The position numbers were made by a program, and so were the translations under genes. Shown one piece after another: positions 25,876 through 34,293 of a DNA stretch of 51,897 nucleotides. The notes below the pieces were generated by a model. That model made no database searches. It had not been told where the DNA came from and worked only from the letters and a program-made list of their open reading frames with translations. This stretch comes from Pseudomonadota bacterium (GTDB taxonomy: Bacteria; Pseudomonadota; Alphaproteobacteria; Acetobacterales; Acetobacteraceae), in the NCBI GenBank assembly GCA_021818505.1, contig JAKADX010000030.1:1-51897 (forward strand). The letters are read 5' to 3'. The stretch's first letter is position 1. The number at the start of each line of letters is the position of its first letter.

Positions 25876-26628
25876 ATGGAGCCTTCGCCGATGCCCGCGA
25901 CCGGCGCCGCCCCCGCCGCACCGCCGCACATCATGGTGGTGGACGACGACCGCGAGATCCGGGACCTGCTCGCGCGCTTCCTGGAGCGGCAGAATTTCCG
26001 CGTGACCGCGGTGCGCGACGCGCGTGAGGCGCGGCGGGCCTGGCCGCTTGGCCATTACCAGCTCGTCGTGCTCGACCTGATGCTGCCCGGCGAGAGCGGG
26101 CTGGACTTCGCACGCTGGCTGCGCGGCCAGTCGAGCGTGCCGATCGTCATGCTGACGGCGATGAGCGAGGACACCGACCGTATCATCGGCCTCGAACTCG
26201 GCGCCGACGATTACGTGGGCAAGCCGTTCAATCCGCGCGAACTGCTGGCGCGCATCCGCGCCGTGCTGCGTCGCGCCGGGGAGACGCAGAACCACGTCGA
26301 GGCCGTGCCGAAGGCGCTGGTGTTCGCCGGCTGGCGGCTGGAGCCGCCGCGCCGGCGCCTGCTCAACCCGGACGGCGTCGAAGTCTCGCTGACCGGCGGC
26401 GAGTACGACCTGCTGTTCGCGCTCGCCGAACGGCCGAACCGGGTGCTGACGCGCGACATGCTGCTCGACCTGCTGCGCGGCCGGCAGGCCGGGCCGTTCG
26501 ACCGCGCCATCGACGTGGCGGTCAGCCGCCTGCGCCGCAAGCTGGAGGATGACGGCCACCACGCCCAGCTCATCAAGACGGTGCGCGGCGGCGGCTATGT
26601 GCTGGCCGCCGAGGTGACGCGCGAATGA
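25876..26628 (+). CDS. OmpR-family response regulator
   Basis: 250 residues. The receiver domain (about 18-135) has the acidic pocket VVDDD, phospho-acceptor Asp67 in VVLDLMLPG, and the switch Thr/Lys in MLTAM and VGKPF. A winged-helix DNA-binding domain (about 155-245) ends with the recognition-helix region AIDVAVSRLRRKLED and TVRGGGYVLAAE. It is activated by the histidine kinase encoded immediately downstream (stop 26628, next start 26633). The ATG at 25876 gives an N-terminal tail before the receiver; the ATG at 25891 is an alternative. The regulon is unknown; by analogy with OmpR it may control envelope genes. Confidence 0.93.
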   Translation: MEPSPMPATGAAPAAPPHIMVVDDDREIRDLLARFLERQNFRVTAVRDAREARRAWPLGHYQLVVLDLMLPGESGLDFARWLRGQSSVPIVMLTAMSEDTDRIIGLELGADDYVGKPFNPRELLARIRAVLRRAGETQNHVEAVPKALVFAGWRLEPPRRRLLNPDGVEVSLTGGEYDLLFALAERPNRVLTRDMLLDLLRGRQAGPFDRAIDVAVSRLRRKLEDDGHHAQLIKTVRGGGYVLAAEVTRE

Positions 26629-26632
26629 CGGC

Positions 26633-27970
26633 GTGACGCTCCGGCTTCTGCCGCGCAGCCTCGCCGGACGCACGGCGCTGGTGCTTTTGCTGGCGCTCGC
26701 TGTCGTGCAGGGCGGCGGGCTTGCCATTCACGGCCTGGACCGGGTGGACGCGCTGCGCTTCGCGCAGATCCGCGACGTGGCGGTGCGCGCCATGAGCATC
26801 TACCGCACCGTCGTTCTCGCCGAGCCGGCCAATCGCCTCGCCGTGCTGCGGGCCATCGACGCGCGCGAGGGCACCTCCGTGCAGCTTGCCAACTCGCCGC
26901 CGGTCTCCGCCCTCGCCCCCGCCTATCCCGAATTGCAGCGGGCGCTGCGCGTGAACATGCTGCTGGTGCCGATGCGCCCGGCGGAACGCCCGCATGAGCT
27001 GGTCGTGCTTGGGGGTCCGGCGGCCCGGCGCGTGCAGATCGGGCTGCGGCTGCCGGACGGGCAGTGGCTCAACCTGACCCTGCCGATGCAGCCGGCGCGC
27101 TGGTTGCTGTCCGGCACCTTCCTCGCCGCCTTCGTGCTGATGACGGCCGCTGCGGCGGGGCTGACCCTGTGGGCGGTGCGGCGGTTGACCGCGCCGGTCG
27201 CGACCCTGGCCGCGGCGGCGGAGCGGCTCGGCCGCGACGTGAACGCTCCGCCCCTGCCCGAGGACGGACCGGAAGAGGTCGCCAAGGCGGCGGCGGCGTT
27301 CAACACCATGGCCGGGCGCATCCGCCGCTTCCTCGCCGACCGCAACTTCATGCTCGCGGCGATCGGCCACGATCTGCGCACGCCGATCACCCGGCTGAAG
27401 CTGCGCGCCGAGTTCATCGAGGACGAGGAACTGCGCCGCAAGACGCTGGGCGATCTCGACGAGCTGGAGGCGATGGTGGCGGCAACGCTGGCGTTCGGCC
27501 GCGACACGCAATCCGAGGAGCCGCGGGTGCCGCTGGACCTCGCCGAACTACTGCGCACGCTGCTCGACGAAGCCGCCGACGCCTGGCCCGACGCAGCCGA
27601 CAAGCTCGCCTACCACGGGCCAGACCACCTGACGGTCGGCGCACGGCCGCTGGCGCTGAAGCGGGCGCTCACCAACCTGATTGGCAACGCGGTGAAATAC
27701 GGCGGTGCCGCGCGCGTCACGCTGGCGGGTCCGCAGCATGGCATGGCGAGCGTGCGCATCGAGGACGACGGCCCCGGCATCCCGCCCGACGACGCCGAAC
27801 GCGTGTTCCAGCCATTCATGCGGCTGGAGGCGAGCCGCAACCGGGAGACCGGCGGGGTCGGGCTGGGCCTGACCATCGCACGCAACATCCTGCGTGGGCA
27901 TGGCGGGGACGTCGCCATCGGCAACGCCGCGGGCGGCGGGGCGCGCGTGACCGCGACGTTGCCGGTGTAG
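26633..27970 (+). CDS. Sensor histidine kinase, EnvZ-like
   Basis: 445 residues. A membrane helix at about 10-30, a periplasmic sensor region, and a second helix at about 155-180 (LSGTFLAAFVLMTAAAAGLT) are followed by a HAMP linker. The dimerisation/phosphoacceptor site is His246 in AIGHDLRTPITRLKLRAEF. The ATP-binding domain has the N box (NLIGNAVKYGG), G1 (EDDGPGIP) and G2 (GVGLGLTIARNI). It phosphorylates the response regulator encoded four bases upstream. The start is GTG 26633. The LPRSLAGRTALVLL opening is shared with EnvZ-type kinases of alphaproteobacteria. Confidence 0.93.
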   Translation: MTLRLLPRSLAGRTALVLLLALAVVQGGGLAIHGLDRVDALRFAQIRDVAVRAMSIYRTVVLAEPANRLAVLRAIDAREGTSVQLANSPPVSALAPAYPELQRALRVNMLLVPMRPAERPHELVVLGGPAARRVQIGLRLPDGQWLNLTLPMQPARWLLSGTFLAAFVLMTAAAAGLTLWAVRRLTAPVATLAAAAERLGRDVNAPPLPEDGPEEVAKAAAAFNTMAGRIRRFLADRNFMLAAIGHDLRTPITRLKLRAEFIEDEELRRKTLGDLDELEAMVAATLAFGRDTQSEEPRVPLDLAELLRTLLDEAADAWPDAADKLAYHGPDHLTVGARPLALKRALTNLIGNAVKYGGAARVTLAGPQHGMASVRIEDDGPGIPPDDAERVFQPFMRLEASRNRETGGVGLGLTIARNILRGHGGDVAIGNAAGGGARVTATLPV

Positions 27971-28234
27971 GGGAAGCGGCGCGCCGTCGATTTGCTATTG
28001 GCACATGATATCATTGTGAAAGAAAAATTGTTCTGGACACAGCATTGTTCTAGCGATATGGTAACATTTCCTACCTTGCAGGGATCGAAATCCGCATGTC
28101 TTCGCGCCGGTTTCGGTCGGCCGCTCCGACCTCTCCCCGCCGGAACGGTTCGCCAGTGCCGCCCAGCGTCGCCGCCCTTAACCGGTTGCTAGCCGGTTCG
28201 CCGCGAACCTGACGCCACGTCGCGAGAAGCCGGT
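27971..28234. promoter_or_regulatory. AT-rich regulatory region ahead of c-di-GMP gene
   Basis: A strikingly AT-rich patch (27985-28080) in an otherwise GC-rich area. It holds a perfect palindrome ATGATATCAT at 28005-28014 and a direct repeat ATTGTTCT at 28027-28034 and 28044-28051 (17 bases apart). It probably carries the promoter and a regulator site for the downstream MHYT-GGDEF-EAL gene, but the exact -35/-10 boxes are unclear. Confidence 0.5.
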
Positions 28235-30598
28235 ATGCTGACACTCTACGCCTGCGTGACCCGCCAGCACGACCTCCGCCTGGTCGCGTTGGCTGCCGGC
28301 ATCTGTCTGCTGGCCAGCGTCACCGCCGTGGGGCTGATGCGGCGCTCCCTCGCCGCTGGCGGGCGCGCGCGGCTGGGCTGGCTGATCGCCGCCGCCGCGG
28401 CCTTTGGCGGCGGCGTCTGGGCGACGCATTTCATCGCCATGCTGGCCTGGCTGCCGGCCGCCGGTCTCGGCTACTCGCTGCAGTTCACCGCGATGTCGCT
28501 GCTGCGGTCGATCGTGGGCAGCCTGATCGCCTTCGCGCTGGCGCTGCGCGGCCGGCCGGGCGGCTGGAGCGTCGTCGCCGGCGGGCTGGCCCTGGGTGGC
28601 GGCATCGGGGCGATGCACTTCACCGGAATGCTGGCGCTGCGCCCGGCGCATCTCGTCGGTTTCGCCCCCGCCTCGATCGTCGCGGCGCTCGCCGCCGGTG
28701 CCGCCGCCGGCATCGCCGCGCTGTGGATCCTGCGGCTGGGCCGGCCCGTCGCGGCCGCGATGCTGGCCGCGCTCGCCGTCTGCCTGCTGCACTTCATCGC
28801 CATCGCCGGCACCACGGTCGCCCTGTCCGCCGCCCCTGCCCCGCCGGTGCCGCTGCTGTCCGCCGGGCCGCTGGCGGTCGCGATCGCGGCGCTGACCGTG
28901 CTGGTGCTGGGGCTGGCGCTGCTCGGCGCGCTGGTGGACCGCTATCTCGCCCATCGTACGCTGGCCGAGGCCCGACGGATGCGCCGCTTCGCCGACGCCA
29001 CGTTCGAGGGTCTGCTGTTCGTGCGCGACGGCATCGTGGTGGATGCCAACGCGTCGCTCTGCACCATGCTCGCCCGCGAGCGGGAGGCGTTGCTGGGCCG
29101 CCCGGCCGCGACGCTGCTGGCGCTGGCGGGCGGCTGCGACGTACTGGCCCACGGCGGCCAGACCGAAGCCGAGCTGATCGGCGCCGACGGCAAGCGCCGG
29201 CCGGTCGAGGTGTTGAGCCGCGCGATCGAAACCGGGCCGCGGCCGGAGACGGTGGTGGCGGTCCGCGACCTGTCGGACCGCAAGCGCGCCGAGCAGCGCA
29301 TTCATCATCTGGCCCACCACGACAGCCTCACCGGCCTGCCCAACCGCACGCTGTTCCGCGACCGGCTGGCGCAGGCGCTGGCGGTGGGCGAGCAGACCGG
29401 CCGTGGGCTGGCGCTGCTCTGCCTCGATCTGGACGGGTTCAAGGCGGTCAACGACCTGCACGGCCATCCGGTCGGCGATGCCGTGCTGATCGAGGTGGGC
29501 AACCGGCTGATGACCTGCCTGCGCGACTCCGACACCGTGGCGCGGCTGGGCGGGGACGAGTTCGCGATCGTGCAGTCCTCCGCCGACCAGCCGCGCGCCG
29601 CCGCGGGGCTGGCCGACCGGCTGGTGCGCCTGCTGGCCGAGCCGTTCGAGGTCGGCGGGCAGCGCGTCGCGATCGGCACCAGTGTCGGCATCGCGCTGTT
29701 CCCCTCCGATGCGCGGGAGCCGGACGTGCTGCTGCGCAACGCCGATCTGGCGCTGTACCGCGCCAAGCACGACGGGCGCGGGGTGTATCGCTTCTTCGAG
29801 CAGGCGATGGACCTGCGGCTGCAGCAGCGGCGGGCGCTGGAACAGGACCTGCGCGCGGCGATGCAGCGCGGCGAGCTGCGCCTGCACTACCAGCCGCTGC
29901 TGGACAGCGCGACGCTGGATGTCGAGGGATTCGAGGCGCTGTTGCGCTGGCAGCACCCGACGCGCGGCTTCATCTCGCCGGCCGAGTTCGTGCCGGTGGC
30001 CGAGGAATGCGGTCTGATCGTGCCGCTTGGCCACTGGGTGCTGCAAACCGCCTGCGCGGAGGCCGCATCGTGGAAGCTGCCGTGGCGGATCGCGGTCAAC
30101 CTGTCGCCCGCGCAGTTCAAGCAACGCGACCTCGCCCGCTCGGTGCGTGATGTGCTGGACCGCACCGGGCTGGCGCCGTGGCGGCTGGAGCTGGAAATCA
30201 CCGAGGGTATCCTGATCGACGACGCCGAGCGCGCGCTGACGATGCTGCGCGAACTCAAGGCGCTCGGCGTGCGTATCGCGCTCGACGATTTCGGCACTGG
30301 CTATTCCTCGCTCAGCTATCTGCGCCGCTTCCCGTTCGACAAGCTGAAGATCGACGCCTCCTTCGTGCAGGGCCTCGGCGATTGCGGTGAGGCGGACGCG
30401 ATCGTGCGCGCGATCGTCGCCCTTGGCCGCAGCCTGAGCCTGCACATCACGGCCGAGGGCGTGGAGACCGAGGATCAGTTGGCGCGGCTGCGCGAACACG
30501 AATGCGATCAGGTGCAGGGGTACCTGCTCGGCCGTCCGGCACCGCCCGACCAGTTGCCGGCACTGCGCGCACGGGCGCTCGCCGAGGCAGCGGACTAG
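28235..30598 (+). CDS. MHYT-PAS-GGDEF-EAL cyclic-di-GMP signalling protein
   Basis: 787 residues. Residues 1 to about 235 form a seven-helix MHYT sensor with the repeated motifs THFIAML, MHFTGML and LHFIAIAG, thought to bind copper or a diatomic gas. A PAS-like domain follows (about 245-350). The diguanylate cyclase domain has an intact GGDEF at 439-443. The phosphodiesterase domain has EAL at 567-569 and LDDFGTGYSSLSYLRRFPFD. Both catalytic signatures look intact, so it may make or degrade c-di-GMP depending on the sensor. It could govern production of the polysaccharides encoded on both sides. The ATG has GAGAAG upstream. Its TAG overlaps the convergent MFS gene's stop. Confidence 0.93.
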   Translation: MLTLYACVTRQHDLRLVALAAGICLLASVTAVGLMRRSLAAGGRARLGWLIAAAAAFGGGVWATHFIAMLAWLPAAGLGYSLQFTAMSLLRSIVGSLIAFALALRGRPGGWSVVAGGLALGGGIGAMHFTGMLALRPAHLVGFAPASIVAALAAGAAAGIAALWILRLGRPVAAAMLAALAVCLLHFIAIAGTTVALSAAPAPPVPLLSAGPLAVAIAALTVLVLGLALLGALVDRYLAHRTLAEARRMRRFADATFEGLLFVRDGIVVDANASLCTMLAREREALLGRPAATLLALAGGCDVLAHGGQTEAELIGADGKRRPVEVLSRAIETGPRPETVVAVRDLSDRKRAEQRIHHLAHHDSLTGLPNRTLFRDRLAQALAVGEQTGRGLALLCLDLDGFKAVNDLHGHPVGDAVLIEVGNRLMTCLRDSDTVARLGGDEFAIVQSSADQPRAAAGLADRLVRLLAEPFEVGGQRVAIGTSVGIALFPSDAREPDVLLRNADLALYRAKHDGRGVYRFFEQAMDLRLQQRRALEQDLRAAMQRGELRLHYQPLLDSATLDVEGFEALLRWQHPTRGFISPAEFVPVAEECGLIVPLGHWVLQTACAEAASWKLPWRIAVNLSPAQFKQRDLARSVRDVLDRTGLAPWRLELEITEGILIDDAERALTMLRELKALGVRIALDDFGTGYSSLSYLRRFPFDKLKIDASFVQGLGDCGEADAIVRAIVALGRSLSLHITAEGVETEDQLARLREHECDQVQGYLLGRPAPPDQLPALRARALAEAAD

Positions 30599-31764
30599 CG
30601 GAGCCGCGTCGCAAGCCCGGCCAGCGCCAGCGCCGCGAACCCGGCGCCCGCCCAGAACGTCGCCGCCGGGGACGCGTCGTCCCATAGCAGGCCGGCGAGG
30701 ACGCTGCCGATCAGCAGGGCCGCGCCCGACACCAGGCTCAGCAACCCGAAGGCGGTGCCACGCAGCTGCGGCGGCGCGGCATCGGCGACCAGCGCCGAGA
30801 GCAGCCCCTGCGTCAGCCCCATGTGCAGCCCCCACAGCGCCACCCCCGCCGTAGTCGCCGCCGGCCCGCGCGAGAGCGCCAACACGACGTCCGCCGCCAT
30901 CAGCGCCATAAGCCCCGGCGCCAGCAGCCGCCGCCGCTCGATCCGGTCCGAGAGCGCGCCGGCCGGATAGGCGCTGAGCGCATAGGCCAGGCTCATCACC
31001 GCCGGCACCAGCGGCACGAGCGTCGGCGAGAAGCCGGTGCCGGCGGCGCGCAGCACCAGAAACGCCTCACTGAACCGCGCCAGCGACAGCACGAAGGCGA
31101 TCGCCGCGACACCCCAGAACGCGCCGCCGAGCTGCGTGAGATCAGCCCGGCGGATCGGCGCGCCCCCGGGCGCGGGGGCTGCCGCGTGCTCCGGCACGGT
31201 GAACGCCAGCACGGCGACTGCGGCCAGCGCGGGCACCACGGCAACCCAGAAGGCCGCCCGGATGTGCCCGTGCAGCGCCGCCATCGCCACCACCGCGAGC
31301 AGGGGCCCGAGCGTCGCGCCCACGGTGTCGAGCGACTGGCGCACGCCGAATGCGGCGCCGCGCACCGCTGAGGGTGTCAGATCGGCGATCAGCGCGTCGC
31401 GCGGGGCGCCGCGGATGCCCTTGCCGATCCGGTCGGCAAAACGGGCGAACAGCACGATGCCGAGGCCGCCAGCCACCGCGAACAGCGGCTTGGTCAGCGC
31501 CGACAGCCCGTAGCCGGCCAGCGCCAGCGCCTTGCGCCGGCCCAGCCGGTCGCTGAGCACGCCGGAAAACAGCTTCGTCACCAGCGCCGCCGCCTCGGCC
31601 ACGCCCTCCACGACGCCGACCATTGCGGCGCTGGCGCCGAGGGTCGTGACCATGAACAGCGGCAGCAGGCTGTGGATCAGTTCAGAGGACGCGTCCATGC
31701 ACAGGCTGACAACACCCAGCGCCCACACCGCGCGCGGGACCGCCCGCCAGCCGGTCACGGCCAC
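30595..31764 (-). CDS. Major facilitator superfamily transporter
   Basis: 389 residues and about twelve membrane helices. The MFS loop motif between helices 2 and 3 reads GVLSDRLGRRKALALAGYG, and a related repeat AGALSDRIERRRLLAPG occurs after helix 8. Opening LGVVSLCMDASSELIHSLLP and the RIGKGIRGAPRDALIADLTP segment resemble a drug/solute efflux subgroup, but the substrate is unknown. The start is placed at GTG 31764, two bases beyond the stop of the small upstream gene; no ribosome site is evident, so coupling is likely. The frame is open to 31806 inside that gene. The 3' end overlaps the convergent EAL gene by the four bases CTAG. Confidence 0.88.
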   Translation of the reverse strand: MAVTGWRAVPRAVWALGVVSLCMDASSELIHSLLPLFMVTTLGASAAMVGVVEGVAEAAALVTKLFSGVLSDRLGRRKALALAGYGLSALTKPLFAVAGGLGIVLFARFADRIGKGIRGAPRDALIADLTPSAVRGAAFGVRQSLDTVGATLGPLLAVVAMAALHGHIRAAFWVAVVPALAAVAVLAFTVPEHAAAPAPGGAPIRRADLTQLGGAFWGVAAIAFVLSLARFSEAFLVLRAAGTGFSPTLVPLVPAVMSLAYALSAYPAGALSDRIERRRLLAPGLMALMAADVVLALSRGPAATTAGVALWGLHMGLTQGLLSALVADAAPPQLRGTAFGLLSLVSGAALLIGSVLAGLLWDDASPAATFWAGAGFAALALAGLATRLR

Positions 31765-31766
31765 GG

Positions 31767-32060
31767 TCAGCTTGTGGCCATCATGTCGCCGACCAGCCGC
31801 TCCCATTCCGCATCAAGCGCATCGGTCGCCGGTGCGCGGCCGGCGCGCCGATACCAGTAGCCGGCGTTGTCGAGGTCGCCTTCTTTGCGGTGCAGATAGG
31901 CATGGACCGCGGCACCGTCGGCGTCGTCCTGCGCCTGCGCGCAGTCATGCGCGCGGTTCCAATCGCCCTTGCCGTCCCACCACAGGGCCTGCAATGCCGG
32001 TGGCAGGCCCGGCGGCGGCTCGGGGCCGCCGAGTGAGGCGCGGAATGCGGCGAGATCCAT
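31767..32060 (-). CDS. Conserved hypothetical protein, 97 residues
   Basis: A small acidic soluble protein. The conserved-looking part is DWNRAHDCAQAQDDADGAAV followed by HAYLHRKEGDLDNAGYWYRR, a pattern I recognise from a widespread unannotated proteobacterial family. There is no signal peptide or cofactor motif. It is divergent from the marR-type gene and directly upstream of the MFS gene, with which it is probably co-transcribed. The ATG is at 32060. Confidence 0.75.
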   Translation of the reverse strand: MDLAAFRASLGGPEPPPGLPPALQALWWDGKGDWNRAHDCAQAQDDADGAAVHAYLHRKEGDLDNAGYWYRRAGRAPATDALDAEWERLVGDMMATS

Positions 32061-32151
32061 GAGCGCGGCTCCGCAGACTGACTACGCAGTGCGAAACGTG
32101 AATCTTGGCCACAGATGCGCGCCTGTTGGCAAGTCACCGCCGAGGAGATTG

Positions 32152-32190
32152 TTGACAAGGAAACTGCCGTCCATTAGTTTCCTTGGAAAC
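32152..32190 (+). promoter_or_regulatory. Promoter with overlapping MarR-type operator
   Basis: A consensus -35 TTGACA lies at 32152-32157, with a weak -10 (TTAGTT/TAGTTT) at 32174-32180. A perfect 10-base inverted repeat, CAAGGAAACT (32156-32165) and AGTTTCCTTG (32176-32185) with a 10-base spacer, overlaps both elements. A third half-site GGAAAC at 32185-32190 makes a second palindrome, GTTTCC-TT-GGAAAC (32177-32190). This is the classic layout for a self-repressing MarR regulator. The TTG at 32183 lies inside it, which supports the later GTG start. Confidence 0.75.
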
Positions 32191-32203
32191 CCTGAGGCTC
32201 ACC

Positions 32204-32662
32204 GTGCCCGACCCCGCCATCGCGCCGCTGGAGGCGCATCTCGGCTACTGGCTGCGCTACGTCTCCAACCACGTTTCGTATGCGTTCAGCCGCAAGCTCG
32301 CCGCCCGCGGCGTCACTGTGGCCGAATGGGTGGTGCTGTGCGAGCTGTACCAGCGCGACGACACCGTCCCGAGCGAGCTGGCCGCTCGACTCGGCATGAC
32401 TCGCGGCGCGATCTCCAAGCTTGCCGACCGGCTGGCCGCCAAGGCACTGGCGAGGCAAACCCAGAGCGGCGCCGACCGCCGCTTTCAGGCTCTCGCCCTG
32501 ACGCCGCAGGGTCGCGCGCTGGTGCCGGAACTCGCCGCCCTGGCCGATCGCAACGACGCCGAGTTCTTCGGCCATCTGCGGCCGGCAGAGCGCAAGGCGA
32601 TCGAGGCGGCGCTGCGCGGCATCGTCCGCCGCCACGCGCTGCGCACCGTGCCAGCCGACTGA
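32204..32662 (+). CDS. MarR-family transcriptional regulator
   Basis: 152 residues from the GTG at 32204 (GAGG about eight bases upstream). The winged helix-turn-helix spans about 45-105: VAEWVVLCELYQRDDTVPSE, ARLGMTRGAISKLADRLAAK, then SGADRRFQALALTPQGRAL, where the Asp-Arg-Arg wing is family-typical. Flanking helices form the dimer interface. It probably represses its own promoter through the inverted repeats just upstream and may also control the divergent small-protein/MFS genes and the DUF1398 gene downstream. The ligand is unknown. Confidence 0.9.
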   Translation: MPDPAIAPLEAHLGYWLRYVSNHVSYAFSRKLAARGVTVAEWVVLCELYQRDDTVPSELAARLGMTRGAISKLADRLAAKALARQTQSGADRRFQALALTPQGRALVPELAALADRNDAEFFGHLRPAERKAIEAALRGIVRRHALRTVPAD

Positions 32663-32698
32663 CCTGCCCACCGACACCAGATCAAAAGGAGCGGACCA

Positions 32699-33100
32699 AT
32701 GGATACGCGAACCACCGAGACCGTCGTCGAATGCACGCGGGCCTCCGACGAGGGCCGGGCCAGCTTCCCCGAGGTCGTCGCCAAGCTGATGGCGGCCGGG
32801 GTGGAGGGCTACCACGCCGATCTCCGCCGCGCCGAGACGACCTATTACCTGCCCGACGGCGAGTCGGCGGCGGTGCCGGGCGCGCCGCTCGCAGCCATGC
32901 CGGCCCGCGACTTCTCGCCGCACGGTATCGTCGGTGCGCTGCGCGCCATCCAGGCCGGCCGGTTCAGTTACCGGGATTTCTGCGAGCGGATCGCGGCGGC
33001 GGGCTGCGTCGGCTACATCGTCTCGTTGGCGGGGCGGCGCGCGGTGTATTTCGGCCGCACCGGCGAGACCTATGTCGAGATGTTCCCGCCCGCGACCTAG
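32699..33100 (+). CDS. DUF1398 family protein
   Basis: 133 residues. FPEVVAKLMAAGVEGYHADL and TTYYLPDGESAAVPG, followed later by YRDFCERIAAAGCVGYIVSL and GRRAVYFGRTGETYVEMFP, match the DUF1398 family of small cytoplasmic proteins of unknown function, sometimes mislabelled as phage envelope proteins. A strong ribosome site AAGGAG precedes the ATG. The gene begins 36 bases after the MarR stop and is probably co-regulated with it. Confidence 0.82.
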   Translation: MDTRTTETVVECTRASDEGRASFPEVVAKLMAAGVEGYHADLRRAETTYYLPDGESAAVPGAPLAAMPARDFSPHGIVGALRAIQAGRFSYRDFCERIAAAGCVGYIVSLAGRRAVYFGRTGETYVEMFPPAT

Positions 33101-33122
33101 CACGCGGGCGGGCCGCACCCGG

Positions 33123-33578
33123 CTACCGGGTCGGGCAGCGCACCAGCGGATTGGGGAAATCGGCGCAGCCGGGGAAGACGATCTCGTTGGCGCTCTTGCG
33201 CAGAACGTGCAGCACGTCCGGTCCGGCGCAGCCGAAGCCGGCGGCCGAGGCCTTCGGCGCGCCGGTCAGCGGATCGGTGGCGCTCGATGGCGGGACCGGC
33301 GCGAAGGTGAAGTCGGTGTGATCGCCGTAGGTGCGCGCCGTCGCCACCACCCGTTGCTGATACGTCGGATCGGTGAGAGTGGCGCGCAGCACCACGTCGC
33401 GCATGAACACCACCGTCGGCTGGGCAAGGCAGCTTGCCGCGGTCTGGTGCAGCGGCGCCGGGAACAGGCCGCCGGTCCACGCACCGAACAGCCACGCATG
33501 GGGCGGTTCGGCGGCACGGCCAGGAATGGCCGCCACGAGCATCGACAGGCCGGTCAGGCAGGCGACGAGGCGGGACAT
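33123..33578 (-). CDS. Secreted protein of unknown function
   Basis: 151 residues with a clear signal peptide (MSRLVACLTGLSMLVAAIPG, cut after GRA). The mature part begins AEPPHAWLFGAWTGGLFPAP, contains conserved-looking ASCLAQPTVVFMRDVV, and has several Cys residues (CLAQ, GFGCAGPD, PGCADFP, VRCPTR) that could form disulphides in the periplasm. Lipocalin-like stability proteins share the HAWLFGxWxGG opening, but I cannot confirm a family. The start at 33578 is supported by GGAGAG upstream; the open frame to 33617 lacks this. Confidence 0.72.
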   Translation of the reverse strand: MSRLVACLTGLSMLVAAIPGRAAEPPHAWLFGAWTGGLFPAPLHQTAASCLAQPTVVFMRDVVLRATLTDPTYQQRVVATARTYGDHTDFTFAPVPPSSATDPLTGAPKASAAGFGCAGPDVLHVLRKSANEIVFPGCADFPNPLVRCPTR

Positions 33579-33714
33579 GGCGACTCTCCGGTCGGTGGCG
33601 ACGCAACGATAACGCACCCGCCGCCGCCGCCCAGCCTATCTGCCGCCGGCCCGATGGCGCCAGCTTGAAGGCGAGACAGTTGCACGGTTGCCGCGCGCGT
33701 GGCATCCGCAGGCG

Positions 33715-34293
33715 ATGCTGCAGCGACTCTATGCCCGCGTGCTCGCCCTCGCCGCCGCCCCCAACGCGCCGTGGTGGCTGGCGGCGGTGGCGTTCGCGGA
33801 GAGCAGTTTCTTTCCGATCCCGCCGGACGTGCTGCTGATCCCGATGGCGCTCGCCCGTCCGCACCGCGCCTGGCGGCTGGCGACCATCTGCACCATCGCC
33901 AGCGTGATCGGCGGCGCCGCGGGTTACCTGATCGGCTATGCGCTGTTCGACCAGCTCGCCCGGCCGTTGCTGCACGCCTACCACTACGACGCGGCGTTTG
34001 CGCGCTTCCAGGACACCTACGCGCGCTGGGGGTTGTGGGTGATCCTGGTGAAGGGGCTGACGCCGATCCCCTACAAGATCGTCACCATCGCTTCCGGCGC
34101 GGCGCATTTCGACTTTGCCGTGTTCATGGCGGCGAGCGTGGTGACACGCGGCGTGCGCTTCTTTCTGGTGGCCGCGCTGATCCGCCGCTTCGGCCCGCCG
34201 GTGCGCGATTTCATCGAGCGGCGGCTGACGCTCGTCACCTCGGCGGTCGCGGTCGGCATCGTCGGCGGATTTGTCGTCCTGCGGCTGCTTTAG
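33715..34293 (+). CDS. YqaA/DedA-like inner-membrane protein (VTT domain)
   Basis: 192 residues from the ATG at 33715 (a TTG at 33688 is also in frame). WWLAAVAFAESSFFPIPPDV is the hallmark of the YqaA branch of the DedA/VTT superfamily, with the acidic Glu and the Pro-rich re-entrant turn. Four or five further membrane helices and the conserved WVILVKGLTPIPYKIVTIAS segment follow. Family members are linked to lipid transport across the bilayer and membrane homeostasis; the precise role here is unknown. The stop overlaps the convergent dehydratase gene. Confidence 0.9.
   Translation: MLQRLYARVLALAAAPNAPWWLAAVAFAESSFFPIPPDVLLIPMALARPHRAWRLATICTIASVIGGAAGYLIGYALFDQLARPLLHAYHYDAAFARFQDTYARWGLWVILVKGLTPIPYKIVTIASGAAHFDFAVFMAASVVTRGVRFFLVAALIRRFGPPVRDFIERRLTLVTSAVAVGIVGGFVVLRLL

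Noticed and set aside
28178-30835. Open frame of 885 codons on the minus strand
   Set aside because: Antisense shadow of the MHYT-GGDEF-EAL gene, low-complexity Gln/Arg/His-rich and without any motif.
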